The position numbers were made by a program, and so were the translations under genes. A model generated the notes under the pieces. The model saw nothing but the letters and a program-made list of their open reading frames with translations, had not been told where the DNA came from and made no database searches. From Spirosoma fluviale (GTDB lineage Bacteria; Bacteroidota; Bacteroidia; Cytophagales; Spirosomataceae), in contig CAMCXW010000010.1 in the NCBI GenBank assembly GCA_945883625.1, positions 1-57,533 on the forward strand: DNA of 57,533 nt, written 5' to 3'. Positions 36,063 through 46,793 of the stretch are shown here, in pieces. Numbering within the stretch: the first letter of the stretch is position 1; each line of letters begins with the position of its first letter.

Positions 36063-37115
36063 ATGAATACGATCAAAGGGCCAGCGATATTTTTGGCACA
36101 ATTTATGGGGGATGAAGCTCCCTTCAATTCATTAGATAGCATCACGACGTGGGCGGCATCTTTGGGTTATAAAGGCGTTCAAATTCCTACTTGGGATTCG
36201 CGCTGCATCGATTTGCAAAAAGCGGCAGAGTCTAAAACCTATTGCGATGAAATCGTGGGGATGTTAGCGGCCAAAGGCTTGCAAATCACCGAGTTATCCA
36301 CACACTTACAAGGACAATTAGTTGCCGTTAACCCGGCATACGATTTAGGATTCGACGGTTTTGCACCGGATGCTGTGAAAGGAAATCCAAAGGCGCGGAC
36401 GGAATGGGCGGTCCAACAATTAAAATATGCGGCGAAAGCATCCCAAAACATGGGTTTGAATGCGCATGCGACGTTCTCGGGAGCATTGATGTGGCACACG
36501 GTTTATCCATGGCCACAACGTCCTGCGGGATTAGTGGAGCAAGGATTTAAGGAATTAGGGCGCCGTTGGTTGCCGATTTTGAATACCTTCGACGAGTGTG
36601 GCGTGGATTTATGCTATGAGATCCACCCGGGTGAAGATTTGCATGATGGCGTGACGTTCGAGATGTTTTTGGATGAGGTGAAGGGACATAAGCGTGCCAA
36701 TTTACTATATGATCCGTCTCATTTTGTATTGCAAGCTTTAGATTACAAACAATACATCGACTTCTACCACGAGCGTATCAAGATGTTCCACGTAAAGGAT
36801 GCGGAGTTTAACCCAACGGGTAAGCAAGGTGTTTACGGTGGATACCAATCTTGGATCAACCGGGCGGGACGTTTCCGTTCATTGGGTGATGGACAAGTGG
36901 ATTTCAAGAGCATCTTCTCAAAATTAACGCAATACGGATATGACGGTTGGGCCGTTCTCGAATGGGAGTGCTGCATCAAAGATCCGGTTCAAGGAGCGAC
37001 AGAAGGAGCACCTTTTATTTCAAGCCATATTATTAAGGCGACTGAAAAAGTGTTTGATGATTTCGCGGGAACAGGCGCTGATGAAGAGCTGAATAAGAAG
37101 ATTCTAGGCCTATAG
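36063..37115 (+). CDS. TIM-barrel sugar isomerase/epimerase
   Basis: A 350-residue xylose-isomerase-like barrel of the IolE/IolI group. Metal-site segments: DLCYEIHPGEDLHDG (Glu, His), NLLYDPSHFVLQ (Asp, His), MFHVKDAEF (His, Asp) and the final WAVLEWECC (Glu). These are in the order expected for a divalent-metal sugar isomerase or epimerase. It lacks a signal peptide. It closes the Gfo/Idh operon and is followed by a strong terminator. Confidence 0.85.
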   Translation: MNTIKGPAIFLAQFMGDEAPFNSLDSITTWAASLGYKGVQIPTWDSRCIDLQKAAESKTYCDEIVGMLAAKGLQITELSTHLQGQLVAVNPAYDLGFDGFAPDAVKGNPKARTEWAVQQLKYAAKASQNMGLNAHATFSGALMWHTVYPWPQRPAGLVEQGFKELGRRWLPILNTFDECGVDLCYEIHPGEDLHDGVTFEMFLDEVKGHKRANLLYDPSHFVLQALDYKQYIDFYHERIKMFHVKDAEFNPTGKQGVYGGYQSWINRAGRFRSLGDGQVDFKSIFSKLTQYGYDGWAVLEWECCIKDPVQGATEGAPFISSHIIKATEKVFDDFAGTGADEELNKKILGL

Positions 37116-37144
37116 TCTATATTTGAATATCCCAGTAAACTGAT

Positions 37145-37179
37145 AAAAACCCCTTATGCCGTTGTATAGGGGGTTTTTT
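37145..37179 (+). terminator. intrinsic terminator of the Gfo/Idh operon
   Basis: Outer arms AAAAACCCC (37145-37153) and GGGGTTTTT (37170-37178), extended inward by four more pairs including one wobble, ending in a T-tract. About 30 bases after the isomerase stop. Confidence 0.85.
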
Positions 37180-37204
37180 AGTGGCGTAAATGTTAAAAAA
37201 ACGT

Positions 37205-37237
37205 AACGCTGCCGGGGTCTCCGACCCCGGCAGCGTT
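37205..37237. repeat. GC-rich 33-base perfect palindrome
   Basis: Arms AACGCTGCCGGGGTC (37205-37219) and its exact complement (37223-37237) with loop TCC. It lies in the 255-base gap between the convergent isomerase and dnaG genes, much richer in G+C than its surroundings, and has no T-tract. The rest of that gap (37238-37370) shows only AT-rich sequence. Confidence 0.7.
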
Positions 37238-37370
37238 TACCCCCACCTGCTAAGTTTCAGAAAAAACGCATGAAACACAAACCACTGGTACGATTATCAA
37301 ATTCTTGATAAAGCAGAACGAAAAATAGTAATATGGAAAGTATTCTATTCATTATAAGGGGTAAAATAGG

Positions 37371-39326
37371 CTATTTTTCAATAACCGTACCCAATTCCTG
37401 CGAAATGTTTTTCTGAATTTCCTTCAATGAGATGAATTCATGCAACATCTCATTCATGTCATTTTTGTCCCCTTCATATTTTTCCATGCGCTCCATCACA
37501 TCTTTTAGTTGTTGGTCATTATATACTTTTCGCAAGCGCAAGACATTTTTATAGGCCAAATCCTCCAACATTTCATGGTCCTCACGAACCCGAATATCAT
37601 GTCGGTCCTTCCAAACGGAGGAAAGTGTATGTTTATCTGACGACACATCTATCGCAAATCGCTGAATCTCCTCATTGCCATGATGTAAATAAAATTCAGG
37701 ACCTAGCACGCGCTTTGACGCAAATTCTTGTTGGCATATCCCCAAAATCTCCACAAACAAAGGCGTCTGAAATTTTACATCTTCTAACTCGTGCAACAGA
37801 TATTCCATCAACGTATGTCCGGGTGCTTTTTCCGGATCTACCTCCAAATGGCCAAAATTCACGAGTAAGCGAATGCACTCAGATTCTTGGTAAAAAGCTA
37901 GACTCTGAACTTCCGCAGGAGCATCCTCTTCCGCTGCAAAAAGCGCGTTCATATCTACCTCATTTTGCGGGGATATGATTTGAGGCGCAGAACCTGCCGA
38001 CCGCTGATTCATCTTCTTCAAATGAATCTTATTCATTTCCGCCAGCAGCACATCTTCTTCCAAACGCATCATCTGAGACGTTTTTTGAATGAATAAGCTA
38101 CGCTGGATGGCATCCGGTATTTTAGAAATACTTTGGACCATCTCTTTAATAAGCTCCGCTTTTTTAAATGGATCATCTCCAGCTTCCTTCATAAAAAGAT
38201 TCGCCTGGAAGGAAATCACATCCCGCGCTTCTTTCTGAATGTATTCGATAAAAGCCTCACTACCGATCGAACGCACATAGGAATCAGGATCCTGTCCTTC
38301 TGGGAAAACCACTAGATTTACCTGCAATCCTTCCTCTAAAATTAAATCCATTCCGCGCAAAGCGGCTTTTATTCCGGCAGAATCTCCGTCATAAAGTACG
38401 GTTACGTGATTCGTAAACCGGGCAATCAACTTGATTTGCTCAATGGTTAATGAAGTTCCAGAAGAAGCAACCACATTTTTGATGCCCGCTTGATGCAAAG
38501 AAATCACATCCGTATATCCTTCCACGAGATAACAAACGTCCTTTTGACGAATTTCATTCTTCGCCTGTGCGATGCCATAGAGAACGGCCGATTTATGGTA
38601 AACTTCTGTTTCGGGCGAATTGAGGTATTTAGCTTGGTTCTTCGCGTCTGATTTTAAAATACGCGCACCAAAGGCAATCACCTTTCCTGCCACACTGTGA
38701 ATCGGAAAAATGACCCTATTCCGGAATCGATCATATACCTTTCCTTCCTCGTTTTTATTGGTAACTAAACCCGCCTTCTCAATAATTTCTTGGCTAAAAC
38801 CCTGTTTTAGGGCCGTCTTTAAGAACACATCCCATCCCTCCGGACTATAGCCTAATTCGAAAGCTTGAATTGTGGCGTCTGAAAATCCGCGTTCTTTGAA
38901 GTAAGGCAGCGCAATCGAACGACCCTCTTCGGAATCAATTAATTGTTTTTTGAAAAATTCTTTGGCGAACTCGAGCATGATCAATAAACTCTCGCGCTCA
39001 TTTTGACGCTGAAGCTGATCATCCGTCATCTCCTCCTCCTGAATATCGATGCCGTATTTTTTGGCTAAATGACGTAATGCCTCTCCGTAACCTAAACCTT
39101 CAATGTCCATAATAAACCGGACTGAATCTCCTGCTTTTCCGCAACCAAAACATTTATAGATTCCCTTGCTCGGTGATATTGAAAACGAAGGCGTTTTCTC
39201 GCCGTGAAACGGGCAACAAGCCCAATAATTGGCCCCCTTTTTCTTGATTGTCACATAATCCCCGATCACGTCTGCCACAGCAGCCGTTTGCTTTATTCGC
39301 TCGACGGTTTCGGGATCAATGCGCAT
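37371..39326 (-). CDS. dnaG: DNA primase
   Basis: A 651-residue primase that makes the RNA primers for replication. N-terminal CHC2 zinc finger (CPFHGEKTPSFSISPSKG then CFGCGKAGD), then the RNA-polymerase core with the TOPRIM VEGYTDVISLHQAG and VLYDGDSAGIKAALRG. The C-terminal helicase-binding domain is longer and acidic. Length is normal. Last gene of the tight gyrB-72aa-ppk1-nupC-dnaG operon, with a one-base gap to nupC. Confidence 0.96.
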   Translation of the reverse strand: MRIDPETVERIKQTAAVADVIGDYVTIKKKGANYWACCPFHGEKTPSFSISPSKGIYKCFGCGKAGDSVRFIMDIEGLGYGEALRHLAKKYGIDIQEEEMTDDQLQRQNERESLLIMLEFAKEFFKKQLIDSEEGRSIALPYFKERGFSDATIQAFELGYSPEGWDVFLKTALKQGFSQEIIEKAGLVTNKNEEGKVYDRFRNRVIFPIHSVAGKVIAFGARILKSDAKNQAKYLNSPETEVYHKSAVLYGIAQAKNEIRQKDVCYLVEGYTDVISLHQAGIKNVVASSGTSLTIEQIKLIARFTNHVTVLYDGDSAGIKAALRGMDLILEEGLQVNLVVFPEGQDPDSYVRSIGSEAFIEYIQKEARDVISFQANLFMKEAGDDPFKKAELIKEMVQSISKIPDAIQRSLFIQKTSQMMRLEEDVLLAEMNKIHLKKMNQRSAGSAPQIISPQNEVDMNALFAAEEDAPAEVQSLAFYQESECIRLLVNFGHLEVDPEKAPGHTLMEYLLHELEDVKFQTPLFVEILGICQQEFASKRVLGPEFYLHHGNEEIQRFAIDVSSDKHTLSSVWKDRHDIRVREDHEMLEDLAYKNVLRLRKVYNDQQLKDVMERMEKYEGDKNDMNEMLHEFISLKEIQKNISQELGTVIEK

Positions 39327-39327
39327 A

Positions 39328-40566
39328 TTATAATAATAAACCGGCTAATGTGGCTGATAAATAGGACGCTAATGTCCCGGCAATCAAGGCCTTAAAGCCT
39401 AATTTCGCCAAGTCAGATCGGCGCGATGGAGCTAATTCGCCAATACCCCCAATCTGAATCGCAACGGATGAAAAATTAGCAAATCCACACAAAGCAAAAC
39501 TGGTAATGGCAATGGTTTTAGGATCCAACGTGTCCTTCAATTTCACCATATCTAAGTAAGCTACAAATTCATTCACGACCATTTTCTTGCCCATCAAGGC
39601 CCCAGCTACTTCCACATCTTGAGATGGTACGCCCATAGCAAATGCAAAAACAGAGAATACTTTGCCTAAAATCAAGTTCATCGAAAGCGACGGCATATTA
39701 ATCAAAGATCCAATTTGACCTAAACCTAAGTCAACCAAAGCAATTAACGCAATAAATCCAATCAACATCGCTATAACATTCAATCCTACTTTCAATCCTT
39801 CACTAGCTCCCGCGGCAATCGCGTCGACTAAATTCGCATGTGATTTTGTAATGTCCATCTTCACCATACCTTCGGTCTCCGACTTCTCAGTCTCTGGAAA
39901 AATTATTTTCGAAATTACCAACGCTCCTGGCGCAGCCATCAAACTAGCGGCCAATAAATACGCAGCAGGAACGCCTAAGGAAATATATACCGCCATGACA
40001 CCACCTGCAATACAAGCAAATGATCCCGTCATCGAAGCCATGAGCTCCGAATTCGTCATGTTTTTCAAATAGGGCTTAATCATGATTTGAGCCTCCACTT
40101 GACCCACAAACGTAGAAGCAACATTGGACAAAGCCTCCGCGCCACTCACACCCATCAACCAGTGTACACCTTTTCCCATGGTCGAAACGACCCGTTGGAG
40201 CACACCCAAATGGTAAAATATATTTACTAAAACAGCAACAAAAATGATGGTAGGAACAACTTTGAAAAAGAAAATATATTCATTCCCTGGACCGAAAGCT
40301 TTGGACATCAAATTTCGATCCACCAATGAACCAAATACGAAAGCGGCCCCCTTATCAGCTTGACCTAATAACGTATTAATTGAATCACCCAACCACTGGA
40401 ATGTCACTCGACCGATTTCTGTCTTCAAAATAAAAACAGCCAAAGCTACTTGTAATAATAATCCAACACCAACTGTACGGTAATTAATTGCCTTTCGATT
40501 ATTGGACATTAAAAATGACACGCCCAAAATCAGAACGATACCTAATAAACCTGTAAATCTCTCCAT
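39328..40566 (-). CDS. concentrative nucleoside transporter (NupC family)
   Basis: A 412-residue CNT-family membrane protein with 8-10 membrane helices. Core motifs: GAEALSNVASTFVGQVEAQIMIKPYL and MTGSFACIAGGVMAVYISLG. The C-terminal FALCGFANFSSVAIQIGGIG is characteristic of nucleoside/sodium symporters. Takes up nucleosides, which would fit placing beside primase, gyrase and purine genes. Gaps to ppk1 and dnaG are zero and one base. Confidence 0.92.
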   Translation of the reverse strand: MERFTGLLGIVLILGVSFLMSNNRKAINYRTVGVGLLLQVALAVFILKTEIGRVTFQWLGDSINTLLGQADKGAAFVFGSLVDRNLMSKAFGPGNEYIFFFKVVPTIIFVAVLVNIFYHLGVLQRVVSTMGKGVHWLMGVSGAEALSNVASTFVGQVEAQIMIKPYLKNMTNSELMASMTGSFACIAGGVMAVYISLGVPAAYLLAASLMAAPGALVISKIIFPETEKSETEGMVKMDITKSHANLVDAIAAGASEGLKVGLNVIAMLIGFIALIALVDLGLGQIGSLINMPSLSMNLILGKVFSVFAFAMGVPSQDVEVAGALMGKKMVVNEFVAYLDMVKLKDTLDPKTIAITSFALCGFANFSSVAIQIGGIGELAPSRRSDLAKLGFKALIAGTLASYLSATLAGLLL

Positions 40567-42849
40567 TTATGTTGTTGTAAGGGTATTGGTGTAAGTTGCA
40601 AATGTAATCTCCTCAATTAAATCTTCCTCACTAATTGTATAAAACTCCTCATGAATATTAAATGGTTCATCACTCTCAACCTTCCAATAGGTACCATCCT
40701 CCTGCATTTCATAGGAATTAACCGTGTCACGCAAGTTCCAATCCAAAATCGTAATGGCCATATTTTTGGCACGCGGATTCACTAATTCAAACAATGATTC
40801 GATCCTACGATCAAAGCTTCGCACCATTACGTCCGCGGAACCGCCATAAACTTTTGGTTCTCCAGCGCGATGAAAATAGTATAAACGCGTATGCTCCAGG
40901 TAATTACCCACAATAGATTTGATGAAAATATTTTCCGATAACCCTTCTCGCTGCGGACGAATACAGCAAATACCTCGAATAATTAACAAAACAGGAACAC
41001 CCGCCTGAGAAGCTTTGTACAAAGCCTCCATCGTATCCAAATCTTGTAATGAATTAATCTTCCAGCAAATCCCCGCCGCCAAGCCTTGTTTATGATTAGT
41101 TATTTCCTGATTAATCATTTCAATCAAACGATTCCGCATATCCCGCGGTGCCGTAATTAAATGCTCATAATGCGTAGGCATCGAATGCCCCGTAATTACA
41201 TTGAAAAACTCCGAAATATCTTGGGTAATACGCGAATCGGTTGTCAGCAACCCTAGGTCGGTGTACAACTTCGCCGTATCCTCATTGTAATTACCTGAAG
41301 ATAAGTGCGCATAACTCATCACATGCGTACCCTCATTACGGATAACCTGCAGTAACTTGGTATGCGTTTTTAAACCTGGAATTCCATAAATCACGAAACA
41401 TCCAGCTTTTTGTAAACGAGTCGCCTCCCGAATATTATTTTCCTCATCAAAACGCGCCTTCACTTCAAAGAGTACCGAAACGTGCTTGCCCTGTTCTGCC
41501 GCGCGCAATAATGCACCTGAAATCCGTGAATTTTTTGAAATACGATACAACGTGATTTTAATGGCCAAAACATGTGGATCCTCCGCTGCTTGCTCCAACA
41601 ATTGAATCACGGGCTCAAAGTTATTATACGGATGATGCAATAAAATATCACCACGTTTCATCGTCTCGAAGATGTCAGTAATTTGCACCGACTTCAACCC
41701 TAGGGGAGGAACAACAGCCGGATTATGAGCCAGTTTTGATTTAAATTCCGGGTACTTCAATATTTGCCAGAATGCGGTAAAATCCAAAATAGATTTTTTG
41801 ACAAAAATGTCCGACTTATCTAAATTCCATCGCTTCAACATCTCGCCTAGTAAAAATTCAGAATGTTCCGATTCCACTTCGACACGCGTGACACGACCTA
41901 AGCGGCGGTCTTTAATTTTCTTCTTGATTTCATCCACAAAATCAGTTTCCGCATCTTCATGCTCAACTAAATCAAAATCCCCATTTCGTGTAATCCGAAA
42001 TAAAGAGGTCGATTCAATCTCCACATTTCGGTATAAAATCTGAAGGTGATGTCGGATGATTTTTTCAATAGACAAAAACAATACCTTATCGTCCCGCTCG
42101 ATTACATAAAAACGCGTTAAGTTTAATGGTATCTGTACAAACGAAATTTTTCGATCTTTTTCCGGTTTACCTTTCCGGCTAATTTTATCGGTGAATCCAA
42201 TGGTAACCACCCCGAAAATCAACGTTTTAGCCAACAAACTAGGAAAAGTATGCGTATGGTCAAAGACCATTGGCGTTAACATCGGATAAATTGTCCGATT
42301 AAAATACGTTTCAACATCCGCAATTTCTTCAACCGTCAAATCTTCTAAAGAAGCTAAGCTCATCCCATTTTCAGGAAAAAGTGGCAAAATTTCTTCGATA
42401 AATAAGCGGTGTTTTTCGACACTAAACTCCTTTGCCGAGGTGATTAAAGCTTGCTTAAAAGGTGTTTCGCGCAATCCGCAATAATCGGTACGCTCCTTAC
42501 CAAAGTCGATGTAATTATATAATGAGCCTATTCGAATCGTAAAGAACTCATCCAAATTAGAGGCCGTAATGGCTAAAAACTTCAATCGATCAAATAAACT
42601 TTTGGAAGAATCGCGCGCTTGATCCAAAACACGCTCATCGAATTTCAACCAAGAAATATCGCGTGAAATGTAGCGAGACTTCGCAATGGTCTCCTGAGCT
42701 TTTTGTGCCGACTTCTCTAGTTTGCGAACCGCATCACGCGGGGCAACAAGATTTACTTTCCAATTTTTAGGCTTCAGGAACGACAAAAGATTCCCATTTG
42801 GAGAATCTTCTGACGCTTTGATAATTTTATCTAATCTTGAATTACTCAT
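40567..42849 (-). CDS. ppk1: polyphosphate kinase 1
   Basis: A 760-residue enzyme that makes polyphosphate from ATP. The N-terminal domain begins after about 60 extra residues with YISRDISWLKFDERVLDQA; the catalytic pair is in LKTHTKLLQVIR (the autophosphorylated His) and the following YAHLSSGNYNEDTAKLYTDLGLLT. The usual GTGNYN is SSGNYN here, a mild change. Residues around AKITLYRIS and ICCIRPQREGLSENI are also family signatures. It is longer than the E. coli enzyme because of the N-terminal extension. Confidence 0.95.
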   Translation of the reverse strand: MSNSRLDKIIKASEDSPNGNLLSFLKPKNWKVNLVAPRDAVRKLEKSAQKAQETIAKSRYISRDISWLKFDERVLDQARDSSKSLFDRLKFLAITASNLDEFFTIRIGSLYNYIDFGKERTDYCGLRETPFKQALITSAKEFSVEKHRLFIEEILPLFPENGMSLASLEDLTVEEIADVETYFNRTIYPMLTPMVFDHTHTFPSLLAKTLIFGVVTIGFTDKISRKGKPEKDRKISFVQIPLNLTRFYVIERDDKVLFLSIEKIIRHHLQILYRNVEIESTSLFRITRNGDFDLVEHEDAETDFVDEIKKKIKDRRLGRVTRVEVESEHSEFLLGEMLKRWNLDKSDIFVKKSILDFTAFWQILKYPEFKSKLAHNPAVVPPLGLKSVQITDIFETMKRGDILLHHPYNNFEPVIQLLEQAAEDPHVLAIKITLYRISKNSRISGALLRAAEQGKHVSVLFEVKARFDEENNIREATRLQKAGCFVIYGIPGLKTHTKLLQVIRNEGTHVMSYAHLSSGNYNEDTAKLYTDLGLLTTDSRITQDISEFFNVITGHSMPTHYEHLITAPRDMRNRLIEMINQEITNHKQGLAAGICWKINSLQDLDTMEALYKASQAGVPVLLIIRGICCIRPQREGLSENIFIKSIVGNYLEHTRLYYFHRAGEPKVYGGSADVMVRSFDRRIESLFELVNPRAKNMAITILDWNLRDTVNSYEMQEDGTYWKVESDEPFNIHEEFYTISEEDLIEEITFATYTNTLTTT

Positions 42850-42851
42850 GC

Positions 42852-43070
42852 TTACATTTTTGGAATTTGGTTTTTAATCGCCTCATAATCAGAACCCAAG
42901 CGACTTGTCTCCAAGGCCAAGAATTTCTGAAGCTCCAAATTAAATATTCGTTTTTCATCAACTGTTAAGGAATCATAAAGATCCTTCAACTCTTGATTTA
43001 TCGATCGTTTTTCCTCCTCAGTATCCGCATGTATGCCACGCAAATGATAAGATTTGAAATCAAATTCCAT
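42852..43070 (-). CDS. 72-residue hypothetical protein between gyrB and ppk1
   Basis: Unrecognised. A small, charged, mostly helical cytoplasmic protein (MEFDFKSYHLRGIHAD... then EEEKRSINQELKDLYDSL) without membrane segment or cysteine. Gaps of 4 bases from gyrB and 2 bases to ppk1 show that it is part of the operon, which argues for a real gene despite its size. A role tied to its neighbours is only inference. Confidence 0.65.
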   Translation of the reverse strand: MEFDFKSYHLRGIHADTEEEKRSINQELKDLYDSLTVDEKRIFNLELQKFLALETSRLGSDYEAIKNQIPKM

Positions 43071-43074
43071 CGAC

Positions 43075-45072
<1,998 letters not shown>

Positions 45073-45136
45073 TTACTTTGCCCATTTTTAATTGTTGAAT
45101 TTTAGCCTTAAAAATATACTTATTTACCGAAAAATC

Positions 45137-46660
45137 CTAATGCTTAAAATGGCGAATTCCTGTCATGACCATCGCGATATCATTTGCATCGCAATACGCG
45201 ATGGAATCCTGATCTTTAATCGAACCACCTGGCTGGGTTACTGCCACAATACCGGCATTTCCCGCGATTTCAACGCAGTCAGGAAATGGGAAAAATGCAT
45301 CCGATGCCATAACAGCTCCATTTAAATCAAAGCCAAATTCTTTTGCTTTTTCAATGGCTTGTTTCAAAGCGTCCACGCGTGATGTTTGACCCACACCCGA
45401 TGCTAAAAGTTGGCCATCATTCGCTAACACAATCGTATTTGATTTTGTGTGCTTACAAATCTTTAAAGCAAATGCTAATGCCCGCATCTGCTCGTCTGTA
45501 GGCACGCGTTTAGTTGCAGTTTTAAAGTCGGCAATTCCTTCCATAACCAAATCCTTATCTTGCTCTAAAACGCCGTTCAACAACGTCTTGAACATTTTCT
45601 TAGGGAATTCCACCGACTTGCGTTTCAATAAAATGCGATTCTTTTTGGTTTGTAAAATCTCCAACGCCTCCGCTGTAAATGAAGGCGCAATTAAAATTTC
45701 ACAGAATAATGGATTGATTGATTCCGCCGCCGCTTTATCTACTTCTTTATTGGTTGCCAATACACCACCAAACGCAGAAACTGGATCGCAAGACAAGGCC
45801 TTATCGTAAGCTTCTTTCACTGTTTGGCCCGTTGCCACACCGCATGCATTCATGTGCTTGATGATCACAAAGGCTGTCTCATTAAATTCATCCAATAAGG
45901 TAATGCAGGCATCCACGTCCACTAGGTTGTTGTAGGATAGTTCTTTGCCATGAAGTTTATCGAACAAGGCCGACAAATCTCCGTAGAAGGTGCCTTGTTG
46001 GTGCGGATTCTCCCCATACCTCAACCCATTTGCTGGCAAGCTCGTATAGTTCGCTAAATCCGCCGACTCCCCAGAAAAATAGCGCTGGATCGCTCCATCG
46101 TAATGCGATGAAACGGCAAATGCTTTTTGAGCAAAGCTTCTACGCTCCGTCAGGGTTGTTGACGTCGTTCCATGCGCCGCAAAAATCGCTGAAATCTCCG
46201 CGTATTGGTCACGCGAAGAAACAATCAAAACATCGTTGAAATTTTTCGCACCTCCACGAATTAAGGAGATACCACCAATGTCTATTTTCTCAATAATATC
46301 CTCATCTGAAGCACCCGAAGCCACCGTTTCTTCAAACGGATATAGGTCGACCATCACCAAATCCAACGCCGGAATACCATATTGCTTTGCTACCTCAACA
46401 TCTTCTTTCAAGTCCCGACGGTGTAAAATACCGCCAAATACTTTCGGATGTAAGGTTTTTACACGTCCACCAAAGATCGAAGGATAGCCCGTCAAGTCTT
46501 CCACGGCAATCACAGGAATGCCTAAATCCTCAATAAATGATTGGGTTCCACCAGTGGAATATAGGGTTACTCCGTTCTTGTGAAGTTCTTGGATGATCGG
46601 GGCTAAACCGTCTTTGTAATAAACCGAAATGAGGGCTGATTGGATTTTCTTTAATGACAT
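45137..46660 (-). CDS. purH: bifunctional AICAR transformylase/IMP cyclohydrolase
   Basis: A 507-residue purine enzyme catalysing the last two steps to IMP. The cyclohydrolase domain opens with SLKKIQSALISVYYKDGL and has STGGTQSFIEDLGIPV and GGRVKTLHPKVFGGIL. The transformylase domain carries LRYGENPHQQGTFYG and FVIIKHMNACGVATG. The longest frame (from 46777) adds 39 residues encoded by a dispersed palindrome and a promoter; the Met at 46660 is at the family's usual N-terminus and lies downstream of a promoter at 46685-46715. Confidence 0.95.
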   Translation of the reverse strand: MSLKKIQSALISVYYKDGLAPIIQELHKNGVTLYSTGGTQSFIEDLGIPVIAVEDLTGYPSIFGGRVKTLHPKVFGGILHRRDLKEDVEVAKQYGIPALDLVMVDLYPFEETVASGASDEDIIEKIDIGGISLIRGGAKNFNDVLIVSSRDQYAEISAIFAAHGTTSTTLTERRSFAQKAFAVSSHYDGAIQRYFSGESADLANYTSLPANGLRYGENPHQQGTFYGDLSALFDKLHGKELSYNNLVDVDACITLLDEFNETAFVIIKHMNACGVATGQTVKEAYDKALSCDPVSAFGGVLATNKEVDKAAAESINPLFCEILIAPSFTAEALEILQTKKNRILLKRKSVEFPKKMFKTLLNGVLEQDKDLVMEGIADFKTATKRVPTDEQMRALAFALKICKHTKSNTIVLANDGQLLASGVGQTSRVDALKQAIEKAKEFGFDLNGAVMASDAFFPFPDCVEIAGNAGIVAVTQPGGSIKDQDSIAYCDANDIAMVMTGIRHFKH

Positions 46661-46684
46661 GGGGCTTGGTAAAAATTGAAGCCA

Positions 46685-46715
46685 CAAATGTAAGCAATAA
46701 GCGCTACTTTGCCAA
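46685..46715 (-). promoter_or_regulatory. purH promoter (TTGG-N19-TACATTTG)
   Basis: On the minus strand the -7 box TACATTTG (46692-46685) is preceded 19 bases upstream by TTGG, a fair -33. It lies 25 bases before the purH ATG and supports that start over the longer frame. Confidence 0.5.
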
Positions 46716-46748
46716 GCCATTTTCGTGGCTTTACTTAGCGATTTGCTT

Positions 46749-46781
46749 AGCTTTGGCAAACCTTGAAGGTTTGCCAAAGCT
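46749..46781. repeat. dispersed 33-base palindrome, copy 2
   Basis: Perfect arms AGCTTTGGCAAACCTT (46749-46764) and AAGGTTTGCCAAAGCT (46766-46781) around a single central base. It lies between the GH88 stop and the purH promoter. Confidence 0.8.
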
Positions 46782-46793
46782 CAACGGGGAAAT

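Noticed and set aside
37120..37240. Possible CRISPR or phage attachment site in the gap before dnaG
   Set aside because: Only a terminator and a single palindrome are present; there are no regularly spaced repeats and no integrase.
46661..46777. 39-codon N-terminal extension of purH
   Set aside because: It is encoded by the promoter and a dispersed palindrome and is absent from the usual PurH N-terminus.
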